NCBI GenBank assembly: GCA_036873755.1
Contig: JAVTVY010020401.1
Span: 1-64,000 of the forward strand
Direction of reading: 5' to 3'
DNA from: Hanleya hanleyi
Taxonomy: Eukaryota > Mollusca > Polyplacophora > Lepidopleurida > Hanleyidae
Length of the DNA: 64,000 bases
Part shown: positions 31,150-44,107 of the stretch, piece after piece
Layout of the letters: the number at the start of each line of letters is the position of its first letter
How positions within the stretch are numbered: position 1 is the first letter of the stretch
Made by a program: the position numbers and the translations under genes
The notes under the pieces: generated by a model
Told to the model about the DNA's origin: nothing
The model's input: only the letters and a program-made list of their open reading frames with translations
The model's database searches: none

Positions 31150-33345
31150 TTTACAGAAAAGCCTCCCTTGGTACCCCGCATTCAGACTAGAATACGAAGG
31201 ATTATAAGACCTAGCCTTGGTATCTGAGCCGCGCTTTTATTGCAGCTGTTCACCTGCAAACCATGAACCGGCACCTAACAGCGGCTTTGTGAAAGTTCCC
31301 AGGCACAATGTTCTGTTGTCTAGGTGCGATTAACACGAGATTCCCCCCATTTCAACAATTGTTGAAAAGCTCGAGTCTTCCGACACCTGACCACCATAAC
31401 GGCGAAGGGCACGACTATGAGTCAGCTTGGCAACAAACGGAAAACGAAACTTCTCCACGATAGTGCATTTTAGTCAACGTGCACCAGACAACATTTTTGA
31501 CGAAGACCTGGTCTCCCATATCTGGATGACTGTCTCTTACAAACATATCGTTCCATGGATTTAGTTTTGCTTGTACCCTCTGCGATTTCATTCAGTTGTA
31601 ACAAATCCAAGTGTGTTCTCAATCTCTTTCCCAAGTAAGAGTTCTGCAGAAGACTTCCCGATCGTTGAGCGCGGTGTCACTTTGTAATTGAACAGGAATC
31701 GTGATAATTTTTCTCATTTCCTCTTTAAATGTCTGTGTTGATCGTTCTGTGAGACCATTTGATCCCAGATGTTAAGGTACAGAGGCGAGGCGAGTGATCT
31801 CATATGCACGCACAAAAGGCTGCATTCGTGAATGAGGAACCATTGTCAGATACGACAGTACTCGGTATGTCATGTGCGGAGAATGAAATCGTCAATTTGC
31901 AGATGCTTACTTGATGTCGATGAGAATGTGTATACCCCATCCAGTTGGAATATGCATTGGTTATGATCAGGGATGTCCTATTCAAAAGCGAACCAACCTG
32001 GTCAATATGTACGCGACCTTATGACCTGGTAGGCCATTCTCAAGGATGCATCGAGGTTGCTGTGTGGAACTTGGCGTTTACATTGCACGAGTTATGTTAC
32101 ATTTGCGAACCATGTTCTCACTATCTCTTTCAAAGTGTGGCCACCACACATAACTGCGTGAAAACGTCTTTTTTTCACACAATTCCGGGGTGCGACTCAT
32201 GTAGCATCTACAAAAATTGATATCTACCTGTTGGAGCCAGCACAACTCTGCATCTCCACAGTTTAATTCATTCATACACTCTTAACCGCAGTTTTGCTTA
32301 CAAAGTACGGTTGAATGTCTTGTCTATAGACAGCGGCCATCCGTGTATAATGAGACGTCGTGTGCGTGTCAACAATGGTTTACGGTCTGTCCGTAGTTTG
32401 ATCTCTTCAGCCGTTACAGGTAAGGCATCCAGTAATTCTGTGGCGCCCGGTACTGGTGGGGAGGCTAAGAATGTCCGGTGGCTAAGAGTATCCATTTCCT
32501 ATCTTCTAACCCAGGTAGGACACTTTTTTCCACATTTGGAGAGATGAACAGCGATAAACAACTCATGTCATCATCATGATACATTTCCTAGTCGTGTTGG
32601 TATGTGATGAAATAGTTATAGGTAGAAAGGTTGAGTACCCATCTCTGGATCCTAGACGAACCAAGGTCTGAAACACGCTTTGGTTTCACCATATAAAGTT
32701 TGAAGTGACTTGTGATCGCTTGTGATTTCGAACATTTTGACTCCGAATGCGATGGGCTTCTCTGATCCATCATCCGTTCTGTGCGATAGTACCATCCTAT
32801 CTCATATGGGGAGGCGTCACGGGCCTGCAAAAACTCATTGCCTGAATCGTAGTGTACGAGAACTTTAGCAGAAGTCTTTGAAAGAATCTGGAAAGTTTTA
32901 GCTTGTCGAAGATGTATGGGGGTAAAAAAGTGGCGCCATATTGGCAAGAAAATGTCGTATGCACTTTCTCTTCCACATGATGCAAGCCGTCTGTGTCGAA
33001 TCTGTGCCCCAGGAAGGAACACTTTTCTACCTTTGCGCACATGCCAGCATCCTCCAATCGTTTGAAAACCATTTCCAAATTTCTCACAAGTGCTGCCTCG
33101 GACCTGTCACCAAGATATCATCCTGATATGTGCAGATGTGAGTACACTATGGCAATGTGCCCATTCTTCCTTGAAAGATTGACGGGGAGGATATAATTCC
33201 AAATGGAAGTCTATTGTAAGAAAACAATCCGGCTTGTGTTTTTATGTTGGTATATTTCTTTGACTTCTCGTCCAGTCCCAATTGCAGGTAAGCAGTACTT
33301 GGTTCAATCTTGGTGAGTATTTTCCCTCCACTCAAATTAGCATAA
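31150..33345 (-). pseudogene. Ty3/Gypsy pol relic
   Basis: From right to left, the order of a Gypsy pol gene is kept: RT (TKIEPSTAYLQLGLDEKSKK, YNRLPFGIISSPSIF), late RT (DAGMCAKVEKCSFLGHRF), RNase H edge (NLSTYNYFITYQHD), integrase zinc region (SYVWWPHFERDSENMVRKC), integrase core (STVVSDNGSSFT) and a C-terminal GDQVFV piece near 31500. Every domain lies in a different frame with stops; no LTRs were identified. Confidence 0.8.
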
Positions 33346-33659
33346 AATCCTGAATCCGCGGAATCGGTTAGGTATCCAACTATATGCTACCTGATTCGTA
33401 TTCGATCGTCACTATTCAGTGCCCGAAGGATGGGTGTTACACATTCCGAAATTTTTACCGGTTCAATAGTTCATTCCTGTTGGAGACGATTTAACATGGC
33501 ATGGTCAACAAGCTGTTCAACAATGCAAAGTAGACTTTCAGAATCACGTGTCAAGCACCAACGAATTTTATACCAAACATTGTTACTTGATAACAACCCT
33601 TTAGTTGCCGGCATCAAGTATAATTTACCCCGTACTTGTTCATTTTCAATTAATGAATA

Positions 33660-34240
33660 AGCTTAATTCACCTGTAAATATCATGCACCAGTTAATAGCC
33701 CATCATTATTTCAAGTAATCGTCCGTTACCAAGCATCATCATTGTCGAACAGTGAGTTGTCAAAAATCACCAAGCATCAAGTATTTGTCAATTATTAATT
33801 AATCAACAACAACCAATCATCATGTATTTGCCAACCATTAAGTAATCTACAGCAACCAATCATCATGTAGTTGTCAATCAGAAATTAACCAATATTAACC
33901 AATCACTATTTATTTGTCAATCAATAAGTAATCAAGAATCATCAAGCATCATACATTTGTCAATCATTAACATGATTAAGTAATCAACAATCATCATGCA
34001 TCATGTATTTGTCACACTAACGTGTGTTGTATTTATAATTATCGAGTATCAGATACATGTGTTCAATTATTGGACAGTAATTTTTTATCAAATAATTTTA
34101 ACTAATGAGCACAATTTACTTGTCAATTCTCAATTACTTGTCAAGCATCATCAGTTTGTATCGTCAGTTTCTGGTCAATCATTATTTACTTGCCAATCGC
34201 CATTTACTCAAGAAATCATCACTTACTCGTCAATCATCAT
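33660..34240 (+). repeat. Degenerate AATCATCA/TTGTCAATC repeats
   Basis: Irregular copies of TTGTCAATCAT and AATCATCAT fill this stretch up to the LINE. The sharper version of the same repeat lies behind the LINE at 37045-37530, so the LINE split one array. Confidence 0.65.
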
Positions 34241-34244
34241 TTCT

Positions 34245-36580
34245 TTCCCAAAATCACCAAGCCAACACGCGTCAAATCTCATTCAGCTACTCTGATAGAT
34301 CACATTTTCACCAATTTTCACGAAAACGATCTTTGCTCTGGCATTCTCCTCTCTGACATTTCGGACCATTTCCCGGTTTTCTACATCAATGGATGTTCCC
34401 CCACTTTCTCTTCTGCTGCACAAACTATAAGATACCGCTTGACTAACGCAACCCAACAATCTCTTTCCAAAGACAAACTTGATAATGCAAACTGGACACC
34501 AATTACAGACGAATGCACAAATATAGATGAGGCCTTGACGATCTTCCTCGACAAACTAACTCCTATCTATGACGAATGCTTTCCGACCCTAACCAAAACT
34601 ATAAATACACGAAAAATATACAAGCCATGGATAACTCCCGGTATTATCAGCTCTATTCATGAAAAAAATAAGTTATACAGAAAACATCTTACAAATAAAA
34701 GTGCCGAAACCTCTACACATTACAAATTATATAGAAACAAGCTCAATCATACCCTAAGGATTGCTAAGAAAAAATACTATGAAGAAAAATTTAATGAGCA
34801 CAATAATAATATCAAGAAAACATGGAACACTATTAACGAACTCATGACACGGAAAAAACGCAGTTCCCTCCCAAATAATTTTGTCATCGACGGACAAGAA
34901 ACATCTAACTCATCAGTGATAGCCAACCACTTTAACGACTATTTTTGTACTATTGCCTCTGAACTAGCAGACACAATCCCATGTTCCAACTCTGATTTTA
35001 AATCATTCCTCAGGCCTAAAATCTCCCACAGCTTTGTTCTATCCCCTACTACTTCTGACGAAATAATACAAGTGATTGCTGGCTTAAAAAGTGGCTCAGC
35101 TGGCAGAGACGGCATCCGTTTGTCACTCCTTAAACCCATCTCTAATCACATAGCTACACCTTTATCACACCTTGTTAATTTATCATTCAAGCTAGGAGAA
35201 ATTCCCAATGTATTGAAGATGGCTAAAGTCACACCTGTGTTCAAATCTGGTGATAAAAATTTAACTAGCAACTATAGACCTATATCGGTACTGCCCTGCC
35301 TTAGTAAAATCTTTGAGAAACTTGTTGCTGTCAGAATGACCTCATTCTTGGATGCTCACAATGTCATCTGTCCGAACCAATTTGGCTTCCGGGCTAACCA
35401 TTGCACATGTGACGCAGTACGTTCGCTCTATGACAAATTAATTAAAGCAAAAGAAGAGAAGAAATTCAGTGTTGCACTATTCCTTGATTTATCTAAAGCA
35501 TTTGACACGGTTAATCACGAAATTCTTCTTTCCAAACTCACACACTATGGATTTAATGGAGCAGCCAATGACTGGCTTCGTAGCTACTTGTCTGATCGGT
35601 GCCAATGTGTATCCTATAATAATACCTTTTCCTCATATAACGCCATAACATGCGGTGTTCCACAGGGCTCTATCTTGGGTACTCTCCTTTTTCTGATTTA
35701 CATTAATGACATTCATAACGCATCTTACTTACTAGATATTCTCCTTTTCGCTGATGACACTAGTGCTGTTTATTCGGACTATAATCACGAATACCTATTC
35801 GAAAACATGTCCAATGAACTCGCCAAACTTCACGACTGGTTCTCGTGCAATTTACTATCCTTAAACATAAAAAAAACACAGTATATGATCATTAAACCAA
35901 ACCGGTGCGCCACACACATCACATCTAAGCTTACCCTCGACGGCATTGAACTCGAATGCGTTACAACCTTTAAATTTCTAGGAATCCTGTTCAACGATAA
36001 ACTAACCTGGCATTCACACATTGATTCCTTATGCTCAAAATTATCCAGAAATATTGGCATTATCAATAATATTAAGCATTGTATCAATCGGAAAACATTA
36101 ATTATGTTATATTACTCTTTATTCTATTCCTATATCGCATACTGTAACATGGTCTGGGCCAATACATATCCAACACATCTTCAACCATTAGTTATCTTAC
36201 AAAAGCGGCTTATTCGCATCATTTCTTCCAGTTCACGATACGCCCATACTGAAAATCTATTTCCAGAACTGAGCATCCTCCCGTTACCTAAAGTAAATGA
36301 CTACCTAGTTCTTAATTTCGCACACAAAGTATTCTATCATTCGGTCTTCCTTCCATCCAACGCACAAAATTACTTCACCAAACTATCAACTGTACATCAT
36401 TACCCCACCAGGCAAGTGAACTTGAATCTGTATAGACCCTTTTACAAGTCACAACTTTCTTTCTACTCTACTAAAACAAAAGGACCACGCATTTGGAATT
36501 CTCTTCCATCCAATTTGAAATCCTGTCCCTCGAAATCAGTATTCAAATCTCGCTTAAAGTCGTTTTTGTTGGCACGCTAA
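34245..36580 (+). CDS. Non-LTR endonuclease (C-terminal end) and reverse transcriptase
   Basis: The frame is open for about 780 codons. The first recognisable part, SATLIDHIFTN and SDISDHFPVF, is the end of an APE-type endonuclease; everything before is lost, and residues before SATL partly stem from the simple repeat. RT motifs follow: VTPVFKSGDKNLTSNYRPIS, QFGFR, LFLDLSKAFDTVNHEILL (catalytic Asp), CGVPQGSILG and LLFADDTSAVY (catalytic DD). The C-terminal third holds the usual thumb and a LxxLQKRLIRII segment. It resembles Jockey/CR1-type elements. The enzyme region is intact, but the truncated endonuclease makes this copy immobile on its own. Confidence 0.85.
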
Positions 36581-37044
36581 TTTAACTACCTGCCGCTCGT
36601 ATCATAAAGTTTGCCTCTGCGTCAATTTGTGGTACTCCATCTTTATTCTCTTCATGACTTCATGATGTTGTATCTCAGTACGTTCTGTATATATGTATAT
36701 ACGAACTCGTGTATTAGCGTATATTCATCTCTCTAGCTCTTAAATAACTCCTGCATATAATCATCGACTGCTACTTTTGAGGCTATATATATATATCTAT
36801 GTTTTATTCACCGCCTCTAAGCTCAAAAGACCCTATTTAGCATCTACATGTTATTATACTTCTTACTTATTCTTACCATTTATGCCGTTTTACATATGTA
36901 TATATTCACGTACTCATTCGGGATAGATCAAGCCCTCTGGGGTTTTATTCCCGCCACATATGCGGCCATCAACTCTATACGATATCACTATTCTTATACT
37001 ATACTGCTGTACATATATGGTGAATAAACTTAACTCAACTCAAC
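34245..37044 (+). mobile_element. Non-LTR retrotransposon, 5'-truncated
   Basis: Contains the end of the endonuclease, the full RT gene, a 460-bp 3' UTR (36581-37030) and an (AACTC)-type tail at 37026-37044. Inserted in the AATCATCA repeat array. Confidence 0.85.
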
Positions 37045-37530
37045 CTGTCAATCACCATTTACGGTAATTGCCAATCATCATTTACTCGTCAATCACCATT
37101 CACTTGCCAATCATCATTTACTTGCCAATCATCACTTACTCGCCAATCATCACTTACTCGCCAATTATCATCTACTCGTCAATCACCATTCACTTGCCAA
37201 TCATCATTTACTTGCCAATCATCATTTACTTGCCAATCATCATCTTCTTGCCAATCATCATTATTTACTTGCCAATCATAATTTACTTGCCAATCATCAT
37301 TTACTTGCCAATCATCACTTACTCGACAATCATCACTTACTCGTCAATCATCATTTACTCGTCAATCACCATTCACTTGCCAATCATCATTTACTTGCCA
37401 ATCATAATCATTTATTTGCCAATCATCATTTACTTGTCAATCATCATTTACTTGCCAATCATCACTTTCTCGTCAATCATCACTTACTCGTCAATCATCA
37501 CTTACTTGCCAATCACCCATTTACCAGCTA
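37045..37530 (+). repeat. 18-21-bp minisatellite (CAATCATCATTTACTTGC)
   Basis: About 24 tandem variants; the long Ile/Tyr/Leu/Pro-rich open frame here is a by-product. A shorter block of the same repeat resumes at 41985-42175, on the far side of the next element. Confidence 0.9.
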
Positions 37531-38683
37531 GCAGAACGATGTCGGATCAACGTCGGCAATGGTCGGCACTGTCGCCGTCGGAATGCCGACTATTTGTCAA
37601 CGTTGGTATTGCGTCGGGAATATCGCCATCTGTTTGCCAACGTTGTACCGACATTGGTAAATTGACGAGTATGTATAGTCAGTTTTACAACGTCAGTATA
37701 ACGTTGTGGAATCGACGGTGTCTTTCCGACCCCTATCCGACATCGTTGAACAGGCATTTGCCCAACATTCAGAAGCACCACGTACTACCGACGCAAATGA
37801 TGTATTATGTATGCGTGACTAAATAATATAGTATAACCCTGATATAAATTGATAATATACAAACACATTTTGATATGCCAATGAATCTCAAGTGAAAATA
37901 ATTTATATCGAAGATTTCCTCGTCTTTCAAACCGATCGGCAACGAAGTATTTTCCCGCGCACCATCGCTGCCATTTTGGATCGTCTGCATGTTCTCAAGA
38001 GTGCGGCAGGCAAGCAGTCTCGACGTACATCCTGTCATTCATCTACCGCATCTCTCGCCATCATCATTGTGTATCAGCAGCTTATCAATTAATAGCTTCA
38101 GGTAAGTTTTCATAGCATATTCATGTCTTACAGTATGAGAATTTGTAAACAAAATTTGCTCAAATGTACCATGCGAAATGTCGACCGTCGAAAACTGGGA
38201 TCGGTCTCACCTTTTACAGGTTGAATTCGAACAACCTCGGTCATCCTTCGCGGTAACCTGATCATCAATCAAGATACTTCAAGTAACCTAGTAAATAGCT
38301 AAAGAATACTTGAAGCTTATCGTAATTTGCTTTTGTTTAAGAAATACAAATTTATCGTAAAACGACTTGAGATTCAAGAGGCATTATTTTAGGGCGTCTT
38401 CGTTAAAATCATTAATCGTGGTTTATAACCAATAATGCGTGCATATTTGGTGACCAAATAAACAATGTAAATTAAAAAGCATATTACAAAAACAAAAATT
38501 CTATGTGCTTTCAGAAGGTTAAAAAAGGGCTATGCACAAGTATTTTTTACCTGTATATCAGCAGTCGGTATTTGCATGACTTGCAAAGTGCAGCTAGAAG
38601 CTTTGATTCTGTAATTATACTCTTTCTTTCACATTTTTCCTTTTCAGAGAGGTGGCCTGAGGGGGAATATTTTGGTACATGTT

Positions 38684-38922
38684 AGGCCATTGTCACTTAA
38701 TTGGTTGTTTAGCATGACCTTGATTATTTATATACACATGCTAGATGCTATAATGATTTATTATTAATGATTAAATTGCAAATCAATTATATATGAATTC
38801 GAAGAAAATGAGTGAGTTTTACTCATGATTATGTAAATCCCTCAACCATTTTAATTATTTGCCCTCAAAATATAGATGAGGGCTGTCATGCTAAACAACA
38901 AATCAAGTGAAAATGGCCTTTC
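38684..38922. repeat. Small foldback (GGCCAT...TTGTTTAGCATGAC)
   Basis: GGCCATTGTCACTTAATTGG and the following GTTTAGCATGAC return in inverted order at 38885-38922 (GTCATGCTAAACAAC...AATGGCC). Confidence 0.55.
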
Positions 38923-39650
38923 GTTACTAAATATATTACAATACCTGTTTATTGGACTAACTCTACTTGATAGTGATACACACATGATTCACTATAAGAC
39001 ACACATAAAACAAAGCATTTCTAAACTTTGATATATATATATATTTTTAGTTGCGGTATAGTATCTATTTTTGTGCGCATGATATCTGATACAGCTACGT
39101 GTAATAATGGTTGAAATGAGATTTGTTTATAACAATTATTGATAATCATTACGATTCTATAAATCATTCCATGATGTGTTTGCCATGCCTAGACTGAATC
39201 AAAACATCACTTGTAACTTTGTAGTATCTAAGTTGCCAACTCCTAATAATATGTTCTTTTCATTTGGTGTGTTTCTGTGATTCACATTGGCTGAGTGGCT
39301 GTTTGAAAGCCCATCATCCAATCAGAGATCAGCATGACAGTCAAAGTTAACTTGCAAGTTCGCAACTTCAGAAAAAAAAAACTGTTCAACTTCACACTTG
39401 CCAGAGCTACATGGCGTTTGTAAACATCACATCAGTCACAAACGGTAAACTACTATGATATTATGTAATATCTATAGTAGTTTAACAATAATATAGCCAT
39501 TCACCTTCAGCTAATCATGGATATATATACGATTATAGTATCTTGTTATGAGCACTGCTGAACTAGGCTTCAATGATGATAGCATGACACCACGTCATTC
39601 ACAAATATATATTTTCTTGATGAATTAGTGCTAACATACTATTTTTGCAG

Positions 39651-39739
39651 AAGTGTTGAGGAAATCAGAGATCAAAATTGCAGATTGCGAAGAAAGGATT
39701 AAATCCTGGCTAAATCATTCAATACAGACTGTGATGGAG
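39651..39739 (+). CDS. Exon-like segment 1 inside the 4.4-kb element
   Basis: Preceded by a pyrimidine-rich TATTTTTGCAG and followed by GTATGA. One frame is open: VLRKSEIKIADCEERIKSWL then NHSIQTVME, ending in phase 0. Family not recognised. Confidence 0.35.
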
Positions 39740-39873
39740 GTATGAAGGAGGCGGCAGAGAAGAAAAAAAGTTTGTGATTTTCTCTGTATGTTGAAAATAC
39801 AGCCTTTCGTACTTATTAGTCTCATGACTTTTACACATACGCTACCCGTACACCTTATAAATGTTTATTGCTT

Positions 39874-40449
39874 ACACTCTCAGAAATATTCAGGGAATAA
39901 ACCTGAAATCCAGGGATAATTTCCTGAAAACCAGGTATATCAACCATGAATTAAAGCTAAATTACCTGAATTTTATGGGATTTTACATACCTCAATAGGG
40001 TCGGGAACTTACTAATCAGCCCTGAATTTCAGCCAAAATCCCTGAAATTGAGTTGTGGATATACAACCTGATCAATTCAGGACTTTTACCTGACTCCCAG
40101 AAATATTCAGGGAATAATCCTGAATCGATCAGGCTGCACATCCACAACTCAATTTCAGGGATTTTACCTGAAAATCCAGGGATAATTACCTGAATTTCAG
40201 AAAAAAGATCCCTGAATGAGAGGATTTTTCCCTGAAATTCAGGCAAATCTATACCACCCTGATTAGTAAGTTCCCGACCCTATTCAGGTACGCAAAATCC
40301 CCTACAATGCAGATAATTTAGCTTTAATTCATGGATGATATACCTGAATTTCAGGAAATTATCCCTGGCTTTCAGGTAGAAACCAGGAAATTGAGTTGTG
40401 GATGTGCAACCTGATCTATTCAGGATCATTCACTGAATATTTCGGAGTA
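39874..40449. mobile_element. Nested foldback with CCTGAATTTCAGG words
   Basis: Outer ends CAGAAATATTCAGGGAATAA and the complement near 40436 (TTCACTGAATATTTCGG) are inverted. Inner pairs include GTCGGGAACTTACTAATCAG against CTGATTAGTAAGTTCCCGAC and GAGTTGTGGAT against ATCCACAACTC. About 570 bp, no coding capacity; a MITE-like insertion. Confidence 0.65.
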
Positions 40450-40762
40450 ATTTCTGATAATAAAATTAACCTCGTCTCAAGAGAAATTTGCTCACCCTGT
40501 GATATAGCAGAGAATCTGGTATCCAGTGTAACTTTTTCTGCCAATGTAGAATACGATCACTATTTTTATTTTAGCTAATAACTCGACGAAATTTTGCACA
40601 TATGTAATTCAGGCTAATAATGTTATACTGTTGTATTTAACTGAAAATTGCAACAGCAAACATGTTACAATAGGGCAGTGATGCTGCACCGTTTTGAAGC
40701 CCCTTAATACTTCTCCTTCATGTAAATATTAATCCATGTATTTGTTTTCTATTTGTTTCTAG

Positions 40763-40847
40763 CTGCTGAAAGCCGGAACAGACCAAACGATGCTGAGGAC
40801 GGGGAAGCCATTGGAACTGAAACCATTGAATAGACAGAAAACTCGCG
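40763..40847 (+). CDS. Exon-like segment 2 inside the 4.4-kb element
   Basis: Preceded by TATTTGTTTCTAG and followed by GTAATG. Its frame (LLKAGTDQTMLRTGKPLELK then PLNRQKTR) continues that of segment 1 across the splice without a stop, 58 codons in total. It might belong to a captured or element-borne gene; no homologue recognised. Confidence 0.35.
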
Positions 40848-41356
40848 GTAATGAACATTATTATACCACCTTTCGGTTGACGAGGTCCTAAAATGTGATC
40901 ACAATTTCCTTTCATCATTTCATACATTGTCCACAGCAGAATTCTATCTTTTTTAGATCAATGGGTCAAATATTGGATCCTTTAGGCCAAACAATCTTCA
41001 AAAATGGAAATATCTTCCATGTTACGCATTCCAAAGAGGACTCTTATTTTAAATTTTGTAGGTCGAACGGTCAAATCTTTTGAACCCGAATCACTGCATA
41101 AATGGATTTTATCATGTTCCAAGTTATGAATAATTGTGAGTCCAAAAGCCAAGTTAACTTATGACGAAAATATGAATAGGGAAGTATTGTTTTGTTTTTG
41201 CTATAATAACATATGAATGCGGATTGTGATTTTAATTCTTATACCTGTGCTCGAATCTTGTTAACTTGTAAAAATAAAGTTGTTCGAACCAAAAATATTA
41301 TGTTTGTAAATATTTGCAATAATTCGAAGTTTTTCAACAAGTGATGTTCACCTGTC

Positions 41357-41660
41357 ACTTTAAACGTCACTTTAGCGATATAGAGAGATTGAAATTTCAT
41401 GCCCATTACTGTTGTAAACTAAAGAAATAATGTTTTCATAGGCATGCAAATTCGTTATTTTACGCATGGTTAGGGTAGGAAAGTTTTTAGAGCGTGGGCT
41501 TCAACCTTGCCCTAAAATATAAACCTTCCCACACTAACCGTGCATGAAATAACGATTTAGCACGCCTATAAAAACATTATTTCTTAAATTTACAACAGTA
41601 TTGGGCATGGAATTTCGATCTCTCTATATCGCTAAAGTGACGTTTAAAGTGACGTTGGGT
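41357..41660. mobile_element. Foldback, core family X, copy 1
   Basis: Arms of about 130 bases, left from GTCACTTTAAACGTCACTT, right ending AAGTGACGTTTAAAGTGAC. The inner 75 bases of each arm (AGAAATAATGTTTTCATAGGC to CCTAAAATATAAAC) match the foldback at 58118-58385; the outer 60 bases do not. Confidence 0.75.
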
Positions 41661-41960
41661 CAACGCCATTTGCCACCTAGTGCCCAACGTCTTTTTATTG
41701 AAGTCGTTCCAACGTTGGACCATCATCGGATTGCCAACATTGGGCCAACGTGGAGCCACTGGACAAAATTACATTGGGTCAACGTCACCAGCCAACGTTG
41801 CCCAACGTCTTTTTATTGACGTTGGTCCAACGCTGGATCATCATCGGATTGCCTACATTGGGCCAACGTTGGGCCACCGGACAAAATTACGTTGGGTTAA
41901 CGTCACCAGCCAACGTTGCGCCATCGGTGACGCTGACGTTTACCCAACGTTGGTCTGACG
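41640..41960 (+). repeat. CAACGTTGG tandem block
   Basis: A unit of about 124 bases with CAACGTCTTTTTATTGA, ATCATCGGATTGCC, GGGCCAACGT and GGACAAAATTAC occurs about twice, each full of palindromic CAACGTTGG words. It forms the right subterminal part of the 4.4-kb element. Confidence 0.7.
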
Positions 41961-41984
41961 TCTACTTGCTAGCTGGGTATATAA

Positions 41985-42175
41985 TTGCATTTACTCGTCA
42001 ATCATCACTTACTCGTCAATCATCATTTACTTGCTAATCACCCATTTACTCGTCAATCATCATTTACTTGCCAATCACCCATTTACTCATCATCGCTTAC
42101 TCGTCAATCATCATTTACTTTTCAATCATCATTCACTTGCCAATCATCAGTGACTTGCTATTCATCATTAACTCG
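41985..42175 (+). repeat. Minisatellite, continuation
   Basis: Same AATCATCATTTACTCGTC units as 37045-37530. Confidence 0.85.
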
Positions 42176-42176
42176 G

Positions 42177-42631
42177 CCAAGTATTATCATGTCTGTTCTT
42201 ACATACATCTCAGGAAGAAGATAACAAACCAGAGCCAGGTAAGTATGGTGATGACGAACACCATCGGAAAACAAAACACGAACCAACTCACAAACGTTAC
42301 TCCAGAATCCAGACCGTACTTCCGGAAAAACCTGCAAAATACACCGGGTTCATTTTCTCTTTGTCAGAAGCCTAACATCTCGATGTCAGTTTAACATCCT
42401 TCGACTGAGGAACCACATGAGAACCTGGTGCGCAGCTGATCTGTCATTGATTATCAGTAAACCAGAGATATTCTTTACAAACGGAGCGGAGTGGGTGCAC
42501 GATATCAGCTAAACAGGAAGTCTCCAATTTTTGAGTTTGGCTTCTATTTCGCTTATTTTTAATAATATACTAAATGTCTTTTACCTCACTCATATACTAC
42601 TATATGAACATGTGTCGGTCATAAATACAGG
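42177..42631. other. Intron sequence, nothing firm
   Basis: A 25-base plus-strand stretch between CATCTCAG and GTAAGTATGG (42214-42238) looks like a tiny exon but is too short to call. Confidence 0.3.
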
Positions 42632-42990
42632 AGTCTAGTCCGTCATTGATTCAGCCCTCGTCCATTCAAGCTCATTCAAGAATTTCAGCGTCCATAATCC
42701 AAAGGCCTATTCCATATAACAGCATTTACACCAAATTCAAAAACAGAACAAAAACAGCAATTCTAGTATTTAGAAACATTGGCTAGTTCGCTGCAAGAGA
42801 GAAGAGAGAAGCCAAAAATATCAACTCCGTATCGCTAATCATTCTTAATCCATATGATTTTCGTAGTAAAGTCGTTATCTAGAGAATGATGTATCTCAGT
42901 CACGCTTTGATTGTGATTGTTCATATGAAAACCACGAGTATCTTTAAGTACATGGGGTCATGGGTCCCTAGCCCCAGGTTAAGCGGATTA
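42632..42990 (-). mobile_element. RT-family fragment, copy 2 (3' end only)
   Basis: Carries the family's 3' tail (GTCTAGTCCGTCATTGATTC, ATAATCCAAAGGCCTATTCC) and the region behind the RT stop; an internal deletion of about 60 bases compared with the other copies. Confidence 0.7.
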
Positions 42991-43299
42991 TACGATAAAG
43001 ATTAAATTCGCCTACGATAGCCAGGTTCCCAGGTGATATCCAACAGGAGCCGTTAAACCTTGCATCAAGTCATCAACCTAATAAGTTCATCTGAAGCTCT
43101 CGAAGTTTGGTGCCATCTATCCTGAGAACTGCCGAGGACAATGCTAGAAATTTCTTATCCCCAACTGTAACCAACAGAATTTGAGTAACCCTTGTACCGG
43201 AGATGTATTGGTTGGAAGAGAAAATGAATAGCCATTAGATCGATATAGATTTGAGAATAACCACCAAACAGGAGAGGCTTCAAATGCTATAAAGAAGTT

Positions 43300-44022
43300 T
43301 ATTATACCTCATGTAAATTCGTAAAGTTTTCATTGGTTGACAGCATGTCACGTGTCATTGTACAAATCGTGATGTTCAGTGATGATGCAGTCATATCTTG
43401 CCTTACCGTTGAATAAATGTCATGTACCACGGCAGAGCGTTGTACATGACAAATTATTCCACGGTGACATCTGCCGAACCAAGAGTTACCGCCCATAGTG
43501 TGCGCGCCAACATACTCCCCGGAACGAAGATTGATATCTTCGTCGACCTGATGTGTATACGTCAGCCCGTTGGTGATAGAAATTAGTGAATGTGATTTGG
43601 TAATTGACTGAAATCAATTTGGCATCTTTTGAAAAGGTACGTAAGATCACCGCGAACGTCACTCATCAAAATTATGCGATTGAGTCGACAAACAAACCGA
43701 GATCGAACAGTTGATCTTGACACGGCGTTTTGAAATCGACAACGGTCGCGCAGTGTTGAACACGATATGCTTATTTCACCGTACCATCCTCATTCACATG
43801 ATTATAAAGTCCCCATTTTATTCAAATATATTCAATATTCAATTTTATTCATTCGGTATAATAAAACAACTATTGCATGTTATAGAGTGGGACATCACGA
43901 TTTGTCAGCTCTCGACAAGTGATGTACAACTTGCGCTGCGCGCTCGTTGTACATCACTTGTCTCGAGCTGACAAATCGTGATGTCCCACTCTATAACATG
44001 CAATAATTGTATATTATACCGG
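43300..44022 (-). mobile_element. Hairpin-headed foldback element, copy 2
   Basis: Reverse-complement copy of 9520-10428 without the SINE. The head hairpin is complete: arms of about 70 bases (43868-43937 and 43940-44009) share GTTATAGAGTGGGACATCAC. It contains the empty SINE target (CGCGCAGTGTTGAACACG near 43745-43765). It lies about 90 bases from SLC13 exon c. Confidence 0.8.
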
Positions 44023-44107
44023 GTATTTTTTGAAATGGTGACAGAAAGATGCTAGAGAGTATGGCCGAGATGGCAAAAAAAAAGAGTACAATTTGGACGC
44101 ACACGTC

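Larger units (their letters stand above)
37531..41976. mobile_element. 4.4-kb element with CAGCTAGCA...CAACGTTGG ends
   Basis: Left end CCAGCTAGCAGAACGATGTC and right end TCTACTTGCTAGCTGG are inverted repeats. Inside both lie clusters of CAACGTTGG-like words (37550-37790 and 41640-41960). The element splits the minisatellite, whose units continue on both sides. A clear target duplication was not found. No transposase frame is seen; exon-like pieces (39651, 40763) and two nested foldbacks lie inside. Confidence 0.6.

Noticed and set aside
37045..37530. CRISPR-like array of short direct repeats
   Set aside because: Units are tandem without unique spacers, degenerate, and lie in a eukaryotic intron; it is a minisatellite.
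37068..37826. 252-codon open frame rich in Ile, Tyr, Leu and Pro
   Set aside because: It is the translation of the minisatellite and the following palindromic end; no domain.
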